64,000 nucleotides of DNA from the NCBI GenBank assembly GCA_005281725.1, contig SSBO01000008.1, positions 4,631,964 to 4,695,963 of the forward strand, given 5' to 3'. The notes beneath the pieces were generated by a model, which worked only from the letters and a program-made list of their open reading frames with translations, had not been told where the DNA came from and searched no databases. The stretch is from Wuchereria bancrofti. Its lineage: Eukaryota; Nematoda; Chromadorea; Rhabditida; Onchocercidae. Made by a program: the position numbers and the translations under genes. Of the stretch, positions 12,901 through 25,237 are shown piece by piece (position 1 is the first letter of the stretch; each line of letters begins with the position of its first letter).

Positions 12901-13917
12901 ACAATATAACATAGTAACCGAACTCATAAAATTTGGTGCTAATCTTTTATAAATTTAATTTGCAATGAATTAATTAATTTATTAAATATTTACAGCATAA
13001 AAATTTAGTGTGATTTTTTTTTTGTATTATTAAAAATTCTTGTCTTTTTTATTTTAATTTTTCCGATTATCATTTATTACAACATACATATATAATTTAA
13101 TTTGAAATTTGTTATATTATTTTTTCTTTACCATATTGATTATTGCTTATTAAAATATGTGATTATTTCATTTGTGACATACTTTTAAGAAGATCAATGA
13201 TAGCAAAATTGAAGATAAGTAAATAGAAAACACGTGACAGTATATTTCGCCTTAAGTGACAAAGTGTTATCATAATGGTAGCATTGAAAATCAGCGCTGC
13301 TACACCACATCCAATAAATATTGCACCAAAAATATGCGCACTTTGTGTTGGAGGCATCCATGATGACGGCGACCTGAAAAATATTTGCAAATAGTTAAAA
13401 TTGATCAATTTAAACTAATTGTAAATAATAATTTTCGGAAGAAATATGCAAAATAAAAAATTTTAAAAAGAGAAATTGGTAAAATAAATCAGAGGAATAT
13501 AATTAAACTTTGAAATTTACAAAAAGAATAGCATTTTTTTTTGAGAATTTTCCGTCTTTTTTTTTCTAAAATAAGATTATTTAGAATACAATTCATATTG
13601 AATCTTTCGAAATTACATCGAATTACCATTGTTATTATTCTTAACAGTAGTACTTTTATCGTTTTTACTATTTATTTATTTATTATTATTATTGTTACTC
13701 CTGTTATTATTGACGTTATTTTTTATTGTTATTGTTAGATTAAAAAGAAAAAAACGATGAAAGAATAACAAATGTATAAAAATAAATTTTGATTGATTTA
13801 ATCATCGTTTCAGCATTTTAATATTTTAAAATTTATTAAAAACAAAGAAAGAAAAAGATTAATTGATAAAATTTCATACTTATTTGCAGATAGAATTGAA
13901 TCGTTCGAAAATTGCAT
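9942..13917 (-). CDS. Divergent rhodopsin-like seven-transmembrane receptor, 8 exons, 377 aa
   Basis: A plasma-membrane receptor of class A type by layout; ligand unknown. Exons in transcript order: 13880-13917, 13183-13373, 12631-12877, 12204-12358, 11149-11303, 10871-10913, 10341-10479, 9942-10107; all phases close from the ATG at 13917 to the stop. The N-terminus is short with a glycosylation site at Asn5. TM1 (27-50) carries FNATIM with Asn43 at the usual 1.50 position. TM2 has the conserved Asp73 (AIIDLL). TM3 ends NEYVYIIYPFHY (126-137), so DRY is NEY while the following I..P..Y is kept. TM4 has WIIAWG; the loop before TM6 is long and basic. TM7 ends QPLCY (351-355) instead of NPxxY. 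No Cys sits at the expected 3.25 position and TM6 lacks CWxP. An orphan nematode receptor; no symbol can be given. Confidence 0.8.
10138..10288. repeat. 151-bp dispersed repeat, copy A (receptor intron 7)
   Basis: This segment matches 15840-15990 over 151 bp in the same orientation with no gaps and four differences by eye, all transitions. It lies wholly in the last intron of the receptor. Flanking sequence is unrelated between the copies, so this is a recent short copy event or an uncharacterised small repeat. No terminal inverted repeats or target-site duplication are evident. Confidence 0.85.
11619..11693 (+). repeat. Intronic TTG/CTG trinucleotide repeat
   Basis: An imperfect TTG/CTG/TTA run in receptor intron 4. 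The plus-strand reading frame across it gives Val/Ala-only sequence and is a consequence of the repeat. Confidence 0.8.
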
Positions 13918-15839
13918 TGACAATGTTTACAATGAAAAGTTCAAGCTATTTCCATTGTCATTTCCATGGAAGTTTCAAAAAATTCATAAATGTCTGAAAT
14001 AAAGTATAAAATTCTTTAAAATAACCAAAAAATTTATTCATTTCTTAATTTATTTATTCCTCATTAATTTTTTAACTTGTTTGTAAAATGTTAAATATAA
14101 TATATTCAGCCTTCACATGATAACATTCTAAAATTTATTGCTTAAGAAATGAATAATTTGTTGCAGAAAGTGAAAAAAATTCATTATTGCAGAAGATGAC
14201 AAAATAATCAACTTGAAGTTTAAATTTTAAAAAAAATCATGAACTGATTCAGCATTTTACAATAAATAAAAATTTGACAGTAAAGTTTGAAAAAGATTTT
14301 GCTTATAAAAAATGGTTTACAAAAAAAAAAAACTAATAAACTGAAGAGGAAAATGTTGAGAAATGAATGTTACAACAAAAGTGACATATTCAAAGTAATA
14401 TGAGAAAATTAATTTCAAAAAAAAAAAAAAAAAATGAAAAAATGTGAACATTATAACTTAATTTATATATTGGAACTAAATAAAATAATAAGAATTAGCA
14501 ATTGTTGAAAAATGCCAAAAAAGAAAAGAATAAATTATATATTTCAAGTTGTCAAAGTTCAAACAAAAAGCCAACATCTATGTGATTTGCATTGGATTTA
14601 TTTGATAAGTTTGAAAGTTTTTCAAATTTTTAAAAAGCTTAGAAATATGGAATTATTAAATTCTAAGACAATTACGGGAAAAGTCCAAAGGCATTGCATT
14701 AATTTTCATAGAAATAATTATTTTCTTGACATCTCCAATGCGACATTTTAAAAAAATATTTGAAAAAAAAAAAGAAAAAACAGTAGATTAGAGCAAAAAT
14801 ATAAGCAAAAATTAATTACTAACACAAAAATACAAAAAAAAAGGATTAGTAAAGAAAATTAATTAACAACAATTTTTACAACAAAATCGAGAAGAAGAAA
14901 GCAATAAGAAGTTATTTTTTGTCTCAGATTTCAGAATAAACTTTTAAAAATTCACTATTATAAGAATAAAATACTTCAAAATTGAAGTAAATTTAGTTTT
15001 TCTGTTTTTTTCCTTAAACAAATTCAATGTGACATTTTCCATATTTTTTTTCAACTAACACAAAATCGTAGATTTTTTTCTAAAAAAAAGGGTAAACTAA
15101 GTGAAAAAAAAAAAGCCAATTATATTAGTTTATGAATTAAGTGAATTAAATTGAAATCAAAACTAGTTTTTTTTATTTATTTTTTCACTTCTATCTATTC
15201 AATTTCTTTTTTCTTCTTCAAATAAAAATATGAACTGTTTTTCTATTGTCAAAATATAAAAAAATTCTGACTGTTTGTATAATTTACTTTAACAAATTTA
15301 CTAGCAATTTTATTCGTTCATTGCTTTTATTCTACTTTTTTTTTTATTTCGTTGCTATAAAATGTAAAAAAATAAAAAGTAAAAAAAAAGCAGAAGAAAA
15401 CGGAGGTTTTTTTCTTTTGATTGAATGTAAACGATTAAATTTGAAAAGAAAAAAGAAAAGGAAAAATTAAAAGTTTAATTATAATTAACTCACATATTGT
15501 TGATAGAATAGAGAAATGGTAAATAGATGGCAATTGAATATGTTTTATTTTTAATATTAGTTTGACTTTTTTGCTTTTATCATATTTCAAAATGAATTTT
15601 TGCATTTGCAAGCAATAAAACGAGTACTGCTGAAACATTGATTTCTCATATATGATTTCCTTCTTTTTTTTTTTTCAAATTATGAATTTTTTATGTCAAT
15701 TCGTGTTGAATGAACATTTTTGAAAGTTACTTTCGCCTTAAAAAAGACGAAAAAATCTATCAAATTAGGATGTAAAATTAAAAATTGACTGAATAATATT
15801 TGTTTCATTAGTTAATTCAAAATCATATATATATTAATA

Positions 15840-15990
15840 AATATTAATAAAATAATTTAATAATTTAAATTAATAAAACTATTTAGAAGAAATAATATTT
15901 GTTAAAAACTTCATCTTCCATTTTAATTTATGCAATAATTTTAATTTTTCTCTAAAAATAGCATTCATTCATTTTGCTAATTTCAAAAGT
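15840..15990. repeat. 151-bp dispersed repeat, copy B
   Basis: Gap-free match to 10138-10288, same orientation. Differences from copy A are four transitions (G to A, C to T, G to A, T to C in strand order). It ends abruptly at 15990; sequence on neither side resembles the receptor exons, so receptor coding sequence was not copied with it. Confidence 0.85.
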
Positions 15991-16851
15991 GTGTATGATT
16001 CATTAAAATATCACAAAATTCGGCTTTTTTTAATTAAATGTGATGTAACAAAAGATAAATTGTTTCATTTTCCAAGTGTTGATAAGCATGAAATAAAAGC
16101 GATCAGAATTTTATCAAATGATCGTGTGAAATTGTTAAAAATACATCAGTTTCAATGTCAAACAACACATTACGGTAAAATAATTAGTTTTAAAATAAAA
16201 ATAACTAAGTATCAGTCATAAGTAATCGAAAGATATCCAATTAATTACTTGATTCATTGAAATGTGAATAGAAATTATTTAATGATAGAGATGATAACAG
16301 AAAATAATGATAAGAAACGATGAAAGAAAATAATGATAAGAAAGTGAAATAAATTACTTCACTGCTTTCAGAATAGTTATGAAAGTATTACATCCGAATG
16401 CTGTGATATTACTAAGTTCGATTTTAAAAATGAAGTAGAAATAAGTAATTAAAATAAATAAGTAAATAAATAATTGTATTACATATCAATGATAAGAAAC
16501 GATCAAATAATTTTCGTATATTAATAATATAAAATAATATTACAATAATAATTATAACAGAACGATAAAACCTTAAAATATAAAATTTTTTGACTATTTT
16601 TAGGGTCAATATTTTAGAATGATAATTTTTAGTAAATCATAATTTTTTTAAATGATAGTTTTTAGTATACAAATAAAATTGATAACTGACTGGATGGTGT
16701 ATATTTGAAAATGTACTTAGAATATAGTTCAGTTATAAATATGTAATTAGCCATAAATGCTTTTTTTGAAATATTTTTCAAACCAAATTTCAAAATAATA
16801 ATTACTATATTCATTTAATTTAAATTAAATGTATATAAATCATTTACTTAC

Positions 16852-16948
16852 AGTCCACATCCTATCGCATTGTTCCGTAAATTTATTGTTTCATTTGTAA
16901 AATAAAAATTATTGATCAAATGTCCAAGAAAAAAAGAAAAAGGAATTG
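16852..16948 (-). CDS. Candidate exon: possible alternative 5' exon of the receptor, or part of another gene
   Basis: On the minus strand an ATAACAG acceptor precedes 97 bp open in one frame and ended by a strong CT|GTAAGT donor. It would encode about 31 residues: a hydrophobic start (IPFSFFLGHLI), a glycosylation site (NET), then NNAIGCG. The two leftover bases match the phase required by receptor exon 2 at 13373, so it could supply another N-terminus. No in-frame ATG is present, so a further upstream exon would be needed. Composition looks coding against the surroundings, but 97 bp is weak evidence. Confidence 0.25.
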
Positions 16949-17173
16949 CTGTTATCCATCAAATTTTCCCTTTTGTTTTTGTTTTATATTAAAATTATGA
17001 CAAAAACATAAATCTTAATTAAAAATCATCGATTTATAAAAATATGCACCAAAAACATTTTACTTCGAATTTTGTTTTTGTTTTTTTTTTTGCATATTCA
17101 ACGTCTTTTTTCAATTTTGAATTAAAGTTTTCAAAAATATATGCTTCAAATGATCACACAAATACACATCAGC

Positions 17174-17312
17174 AGTGTATCTGGTATCTTCAAGACATCC
17201 TGAATGAATCTGATATCACCAGTGTATCTGGTATCTTCAAGACATCCTGAATGAATCTGATATCACCAGTGTATCTGGTATCTTTAAGACATCCTGAATG
17301 AATCTGACATTA
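17174..17312. repeat. Three-copy 47-bp minisatellite
   Basis: Units starting agtgtatctggtatcttcaa begin at 17174, 17221 and 17268. The first two are nearly identical and the third diverges at its end. It is noticeably less AT-rich than its surroundings. The frame crossing it is a by-product. Confidence 0.9.
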
Positions 17313-19882
17313 TCAGTGAACCTAACCTTTACTAAATCTAATATCTTTAATGAATTCAATGCCGATTTGATGCATTTGTCGAGTTGTTTTAAACAAATTT
17401 CTTTTTCCATTTTAATTTATTTTAGAAGAAAAATTCCAATAATTATTAATTTAAACAAGTGATTCAATGAAATAATTGAAAAAATTATGAATAAAAAGTT
17501 TTTTTTTCTTTTGTAAACAAAATTAATTACTAATGCAATTTCTGAAATTTATCATTTGTTGGAAGAATTTTTAGAACGCTGAAAAATAACACACAGTTGA
17601 ATTAAATGATATGAGAAAAAAACGAGAAAAATGAAAAGCTAAGAAAGTTAAAGCTTTTTAAAAAAAAAAAAAAAATTTGATAGTTTACAATGAATATAGG
17701 ATTTGACAAGTTAGCATGAAATAACCGTAGACACACTTTACTTCATAAATCAATAAGTTAAATAAATTTAGCATTTTTTATTGATAAAGTAGCTACAAGT
17801 GTATGATGATAAAAATAATAATAAATAGCACAGGTTAATTTTTATTTGATATGATCATTATGATTAACTTTTTATGACTACACTAATTAATGATTAAATA
17901 TTTGAAATGAAAATAAGAAAGAAATGATGAATTAAAAATTTTTGAATAAATTCAAACTAATCGTTAAAATTGATGCATTTATCAAAGTATCTGCTGAATT
18001 ATTTCAATTTTATCTGTTTGGATTTAATTTGAAAGATTGAAATTACGAAATTATGCACGAAAATTAAATTTGGAATTTTTTGATATCATCAATTATTTTA
18101 TGTTTCACATTAACATCTATCAAATATAATCATAAAATCATATAAAATTCACTGTATGTAATAATGTACTGAAACTTTCATAGAATTCAAAACTTTTTAT
18201 TTCAAAATAAAAAAAATTCGAATTATTATTAATGATATATTAAATAAAACTATGTAACACTACAACTTTTTTGATTAGCATTTTACAACAAGCAATTATC
18301 GTAGTAAAAAAAAGAAAAGCAAAAGTTTCTGATAAATTACTCTTTTAAGTATTGTTATCATAGCACTAATCATTATCAAAAAATAAATTAAAAGTTGGCA
18401 AATACTTTAAAAACCTTTACAGATACTGCTACCTTTTTTCTTTTCTTTCCTACAAATGTATCGAAAATGAAATACATCAGTAGAAATTGAAGCAAATAAT
18501 GATATTTTTCTTAAATTTGAAATATATTAATTGAATTTTATGATTGAGAATTGTTAACATTAAAATAAATAAACAGAAAAGTTTGCAACAAATAATAAGT
18601 AAATAAATTGTGAGGGAAGAAAAAAAAAAACATATAAAATTGTTGGAAAATTAGTTGGTTATGTGAAATGTTTAAAAATTCTTCTGAGACCAATTCAAAT
18701 CATTAATACTTTTACGCTTTTAGAGTTTTTTCCTTTTTCAGTTAAAAATACGAATAAAAATATAAATTAAATCATTTCATTTTTATGCGCTAATGCACAC
18801 GCAAATGCAAAAATTTTTCCTATTTTACATAAAAGTTCAAACAAAAAAGAAAAAAAAACAAAGAAAAAGAAATAAATTGTTGAAATTTTCAACAAATGAT
18901 GCTTTTCAATTATTTGGTCAATTTATTTGTCTGTTAATTGTCATTTTTAAATTAAACAAACCAAAATTGAAAAAAAAAACGCAAAAAATTTCTTTCAAAT
19001 AATTCTCTAAACAAAATTTATTTTTTTTTCTTTTTAATTTATCACAATTATTATTGTTATCATTATTATTTGGTTAAAATTAATGGAAATGTTTCGCAAA
19101 TTTTTTAAAAATTAAATGGAATTTTTTTTTATTTTATGTAATAATGGTTATTGATATTTTCCCGTTAACTCACTAAAAAACATTAATTTTTACTGGAGGA
19201 AAGAGATAAAGAGGCGAAGATGAAATGAAAACTTTTCGTTTTTAAAATGAAAAGAAGCAAATTTAAAATTGTTAGCAATCAAGCGTAACATTCATTTTGT
19301 TTCAGTTCTTTGAAAAAAAAAAGAAAAGAAAGAAAAAAGAAAAAGGAAGAAAAAAAAAACTTAAAAAAATGCCAAGCTTTAAAGCTTCAATTTACACTTA
19401 ATTCATGCTTTTTCAATATTTTTTCCAAAAAAAAAAAAAAAAAAAGAAGGAGAAAAGAAAGAGGAAAAAATGAAAAAAGAGAAGGAATAGAATAAAATGA
19501 ATGAAAAAAAGTCTACTTTTAGCAGAGAGTAATATATCTGATGAAATATTTTTGCTAAACTTTTTTCTTTTTTTCCAAAAAATCAATAAATTAATAAATT
19601 TCTTTCCATAAATTTTTTTAAAAATTTTTAATTTGGTAATTTAATACCAAAAATTTTTTGAATATAATCATTAAATGCTAAAAAATTTTTGATCTAACTA
19701 TTCACTTCAGATATCATAATTTAATGATTTTTTTTTTCCATTTTTTTAATGAAATTTTTTCTTCTGTTCAGAAGCAACAAAATTTAACAAACTTAAATGT
19801 ACATTGCTGTTACTTTCATTTCTCATTGAATCGTATTAACTTTGTTAAAAAATTTTAAAATTGAATAGAATGAAACAGAAAA

Positions 19883-19910
19883 AGAGAGAGAGGGAGAGAG
19901 AGAGAAAGAA
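19883..19910. repeat. GA microsatellite
   Basis: Short GA run with one GGG interruption. No associated gene. Confidence 0.85.
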
Positions 19911-22464
19911 AAATTAACAAAGTTACTGTAAGTCAAATAATGAATATTAACAAACATTGGTTAATTTTAATTAATCAATCAGTACTAAATTTGGCTAATT
20001 TCCTTCCATAATTTTTTTTGGCAGTAATTTAATTTGTAGTTGTAGAAAAAGTGCTTTACCATAAATTCAAGTTATTTTTCTAGTTTTAACATCTTTTACC
20101 ACGAACTTTACAAATTTTCAAAATTTTTAAATTTAAAAAATTTTTTTTGTTGCAAATTTTTCAATTATTACTTTTATCTGTTCGCTAAAATCATATTTCA
20201 ATCATTTTTTTCTATTTTTTTCATTGTTTATCTTTTTTGCTTTATTATTAAATAAAACTCTATGAAGAAAGAAAGAAATTTTTTTTTGAAAATAAATTTG
20301 TGAAATAAAATTCATTAAAACTCAAAACCATAATGTTTACATAGGCAAATATTTGAACAGAACGAAAAATTAGTGAGGGAATGAATTTAAGTAGCGTAAG
20401 AAACTTTGAAGAAGTCAAAATTCAATTTATTACTCTTTTCTCATTTCCCCTCTCGCATGCTTTTCTATTTCATTCATTTTTGCATTAATTTTACACAGTT
20501 CATTTTCTTTTTTCACATCAAAAAAATGCTTTTTTTTCTTGTGACAATTTATTAATTTATAATAATTTGAAATAATTTTCTGATACAACGTTACTAATTA
20601 AATTAGTAATGATATCATGTTAGCGCCTAAATGTTGCAAATATGCCTTTAATTAAAACGCAGCAATTTAAAAAAATGTCATTCCACATTTTCAAAAAAAA
20701 AAAAAAAGAAAATGGTCTAATAAGGAAATTTAGCATTCGATGAATAAATGCAATGAGAGAAATGAAATAAGCAAGGAAATGAGAAAAAAAATTTTTTATA
20801 TAGAATAGCAAATTTAAGAAACCCGTTAATTTATTTTTTTCATTTTAAAATCATTTATAAATTTAAAAAAAAATATATAAATTAACAGGTTTCTGGTGAA
20901 ATTTTCATTCTAATGCTACTTGCAATTATTGTATGGTCAAAAATTTTGGTTAAACTTATTTTTGATTTTAAGTCAGCATTTAAATAATATTTTCTCATTA
21001 TTTTGCAAATTTTTTTGAAAGAATTGCTTAAATATGTGAAATTTATTTTAAATAATCAATAAAGAAAAACTTTAATTGGTAATTTAATAAAAGTTTCGAA
21101 GGAAGAAAAAAAATTAATAGTCCGTATGAAAGTGGCAAACTTTTTTGCTTCAATGTAAAGCGATTAATTAAAATCAAAAATTTCATCGATATATTATATA
21201 TTTATGTATAGAAAATTTTGTATATTTTCATGATAAAATAAACTAAAACTAAATATTAAAAAAAGAAAAAATTGGTGAACAAATTGAAAAAAAAAAGTAA
21301 AACATAAAAAAATGGAATTATAAGAATGATGTACTAATGAAACATCATTGTGTTATTTTTAAACATATTAAAAATCTATTTATAATGTTTGGAAAAAAAG
21401 CATTTAAAATCATATGACAAAATAAAGTTAAAAAGATGTTTGGTAAGATAAAATGAAAGCAATCAATAAATTATTAAGGAATAACTAAATTCAAACATTT
21501 TAAAAAATGACAAATAGCAAAATATTTCTATTCGTTGTTAAAGCTTCTTAAAAAAAAAAGGAAGATGTGAAAGATTATTGTCATTAAATCAACAAATATT
21601 TGTCATTGCAAGAGTGATGTCATCAATTTATTATAATTACTAAAAACAAAAATTATTTATGATAAATGTGGAAATATTATTATAAGGAAGCAAATTGTTA
21701 ATGTTTTACTGTTAATGAATGGAAAATTTTATAAAACTATTGTAAAATTTGAATTATATTACGAATGATTTTTTTTTTGTATTTAAAAAAACATCGAAAG
21801 TATATTTTAGTCCTATTCGTTTTTATTTTATTGCGACTACTTTTTTATAAATTATATTTTTTGAGAAAAAAAGTTTCGTGATAATAAACTTTCATCCAAA
21901 AAAAATAGCAGTGATAAATAATCGAAAATATTAATTAAAACTAAATATCTGTTTAAATCAAATTTGATTGTGTATCACTACAATTTAATTGTAAATTCCA
22001 TTGTTGCATAAAAAACATACTTTTGCACTATAATAAATTCTAATACTCAAAAGAAATAAATCAAATTAAAAGAAAACATTTAGAGGAAATTATATTAGTA
22101 TATTAAATGTATAAATTTTCATTTATTACATCATATTTTAATATAATTTGCATTGTTGCACATAAAATAAGACTACAAATAATAAATTGTTTAGCTTTAA
22201 AATAAACTTATTAAAAGCTTCAATTCAAATTGAGTTTAACAATTAAATTACATAAATAAATTGATATACAAAAATTAGGTTAAATTATTGCAGTGATATC
22301 ATTTATATAATTTTGTATGCATGCTTAAATCGATATTAATATTTATTAATTATCACTGCACAAAATGCCTTGATCACTGTTAGAAATAATGAAATATAGA
22401 AGAACAAAATGTAAATAATTTGTAGAATAAAAATAAAATAATTTTTAAATAAAAAGAAAAAGAT

Positions 22465-22483
22465 AGAGAGAGAGAGAGAGAGA
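22465..22483. repeat. GA microsatellite
   Basis: About nine GA units embedded in A-rich sequence. No associated gene. Confidence 0.85.
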
Positions 22484-23370
22484 AATGGGTGAAAGAAAAA
22501 AGACGAAATAACTGTTATAAAGCTTATTAGGCTTATTTGAATGCTATTATATACACTTTGAAGCGTGCATTACTCTAAATGAAATAAAAGGCATATTGCA
22601 TCATTTTAAAGTATGATAATAAAACTTTAGCAGACAGTGCACAACTCATTAGCTTTTAATTATCAATGATATTATTGTTTATTAAAAACTTGTATAATAG
22701 TAATTAATTGACCATACGACTATTATTATTCTTAGTGTTATTTATTATTATTATTATTTACTATTATTTGTTATTTCCATTATTATTACTATAATATTTG
22801 TTATATTAACAATAGTAAATAATGCTATTTACGATAAGGTAATGATAAAGTTGAAGAGTAGGAAAAAGAATTAATTTCAGCAATAAAAAGGCTAATAAAA
22901 TAAAGCAATTAGCGAATGCAGCATATTTAGAAAATCTTACAAAAAAGTAAATGAATTGTCACACTGAATTTGATTAATTTTATTTTTGTAAGAAAGAACA
23001 GAGTGTAAATTTAGATGTAACTTTTATTTACAATTTTGCTCATATATTCTTTGGTTTTTTTTTCGTTTTTTAACCACATATATTTATTGTTCAATTATAT
23101 TATCTATTGTTTTCGAAAGTCTCGTAAATTTAAAAAATGTAAATAAATATTCATTTACTACGATATTTTAAAGTTTCATCATATCATTTATATAATTATA
23201 AGCAAATTGATAAGAAAGTGAGATTAGTTGATCTCGAATGATTAATTCCAATTATCAGTATTATATTACCATTATAATCATTGTATTATCACAATATAGT
23301 AAACGAAATGCTTTTTCTTTCCTAAAGCTTACAGAGTTGAAATATTAAATGTAAATGTAAAAATATGTAA

Positions 23371-25237
23371 AGGCTCAGAACACGAATCTATAACGATTAT
23401 ATAAAAGATTCAGAATTATGAATCCATGGCGAATAATGTATAGAGATTCAGAATCATGAATCTGTGGCGAATAATGTATAAAGATTCAGAATCATGAATC
23501 CATGGTGAATAATGTATAAAGATTCAGAATCATGAATCTGTGGCGAATAATGTATAAAGATTCAGAATCATGAATCCATGGTGAATAATGTATAAAGATT
23601 CAGAATCATGAATCCATGGTGAATAATGTATAAAGATTCAGAATCATGAATCCATGGTGAATAATGTATAAAAGATTCAGAATTATGAATCCATGGCGAA
23701 TAATGTATAGAGATTCAGAATCATGAATCCGTGGCGAATAATGTATAAAGATTCAGAATCATGAATCCATGGTGAATAATGTATAAAGATTCAGAATCAT
23801 GAATCCATGGTGAATAATGTATAAAGATTCAGAATCATGAATCCATGGTGAATAATGTATAAAGATTCAGAATCATGAATCCATGGTGAATAATGTATAA
23901 AGATTCAGAATCATGAATCCATGGTGAATAATGTATAAAGATTCAGAATCATGAATCCATGGTGAATAATGTATAAAGATTCAGAATCATGAATCCATGG
24001 TGAATAATGTATAAAGATTCAGAATCATGAATCCATGGTGAATAATGTATAAAGATTCAGAATCATGAATCCATGGTGAATAATGTATAAAGATTCAGAA
24101 TCATGAATCCATGGTGAATAATGTATAAAGATTCAGAATCATGAATCCATGGTGAATAATGTATAAAGATTCAGAATCATGAATCCATGGTGAATAATGT
24201 ATAAAGATTCAGAATCATGAATCCATGGTGAATAATGTATAAAGATTCAGAATCATGAATCCATGGTGAATAATGTATAAAGATTCAGAATCATGAATCC
24301 ATGGTGAATAATGTATAAAGATTCAGAATCATGAATCCATGGTGAATAATGTATAAAGATTCAGAATCATGAATCCATGGTGAATAATGTATAAAGATTC
24401 AGAATCATGAATCCATGGTGAATAATGTATAAAGATTCAGAATCATGAATCCATGGTGAATAATGTATAAAGATTCAGAATCATGAATCCATGGTGAATA
24501 ATGTATAAAGATTCAGAATCATGAATCCATGGTGAATAATGTATAAAGATTCAGAATCATGAATCCATGGTGAATAATGTATAAAGATTCAGAATCATGA
24601 ATCCATGGTGAATAATGTATAAAGATTCAGAATCATGAATCCATGGTGAATAATGTATAAAGATTCAGAATCATGAATCCATGGTGAATAATGTATAAAG
24701 ATTCAGAATCATGAATCCATGGTGAATAATGTATAAAGATTCAGAATCATGAATCCATGGTGAATAATGTATAAAGATTCAGAATCATGAATCCATGGTG
24801 AATAATGTATAAAGATTCAGAATCATGAATCCATGGTGAATAATGTATAAAGATTCAGAATCATGAATCCATGGTGAATAATGTATAAAGATTCAGAATC
24901 ATGAATCCATGGTGAATAATGTATAAAGATTCAGAATCATGAATCCATGGTGAATAATGTATAAAGATTCAGAATCATGAATCCATGGTGAATAATGTAT
25001 AAAGATTCAGAATCATGAATCCATGGTGAATAATGTATAAAGATTCAGAATCATGAATCCATGGTGAATAATGTATAAAGATTCAGAATCATGAATCCAT
25101 GGTGAATAATGTATAAAGATTCAGAATCATGAATCCATGGTGAATAATGTATAAAGATTCAGAATCATGAATCCATGGTGAATAATGTATAAAGATTCAG
25201 AATCATGAATCCATGGTGAATAATGTATAAAGATTCA
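23371..25237. repeat. 38-bp tandem satellite array, about 48 units
   Basis: A head-to-tail array of a 38-bp unit starting agattcagaatcatgaatcc and continuing with atggtgaataatgtataa. A degenerate unit at 23371-23405 precedes 48 full units from 23406. The first nine vary (ccatggtg, ctgtggcg, ccgtggcg; attatg for atcatg), and units 8 and 9 echo units 1 and 2 after an extra A near 23672. From 23749 to 25230 I count 39 units that look identical. Each unit holds an inverted repeat (GATTC...GAATC, 8-base loop) and the palindromes TCATGA and CCATGG. All frames contain stops. There are no unique spacers, so it is not a CRISPR. Array length in an assembly may be compressed. Confidence 0.95.

Noticed and set aside
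15991..16221. 76-codon plus-strand frame directly after repeat copy B, with a possible donor after CATTACG
   Set aside because: Composition is slightly protein-like, but there is no credible acceptor, no partner exon and no motif.
23371..25237. Possible CRISPR array or repeat-encoded protein
   Set aside because: Units are contiguous with no unique spacers, the context is eukaryotic, and every frame has stop codons.
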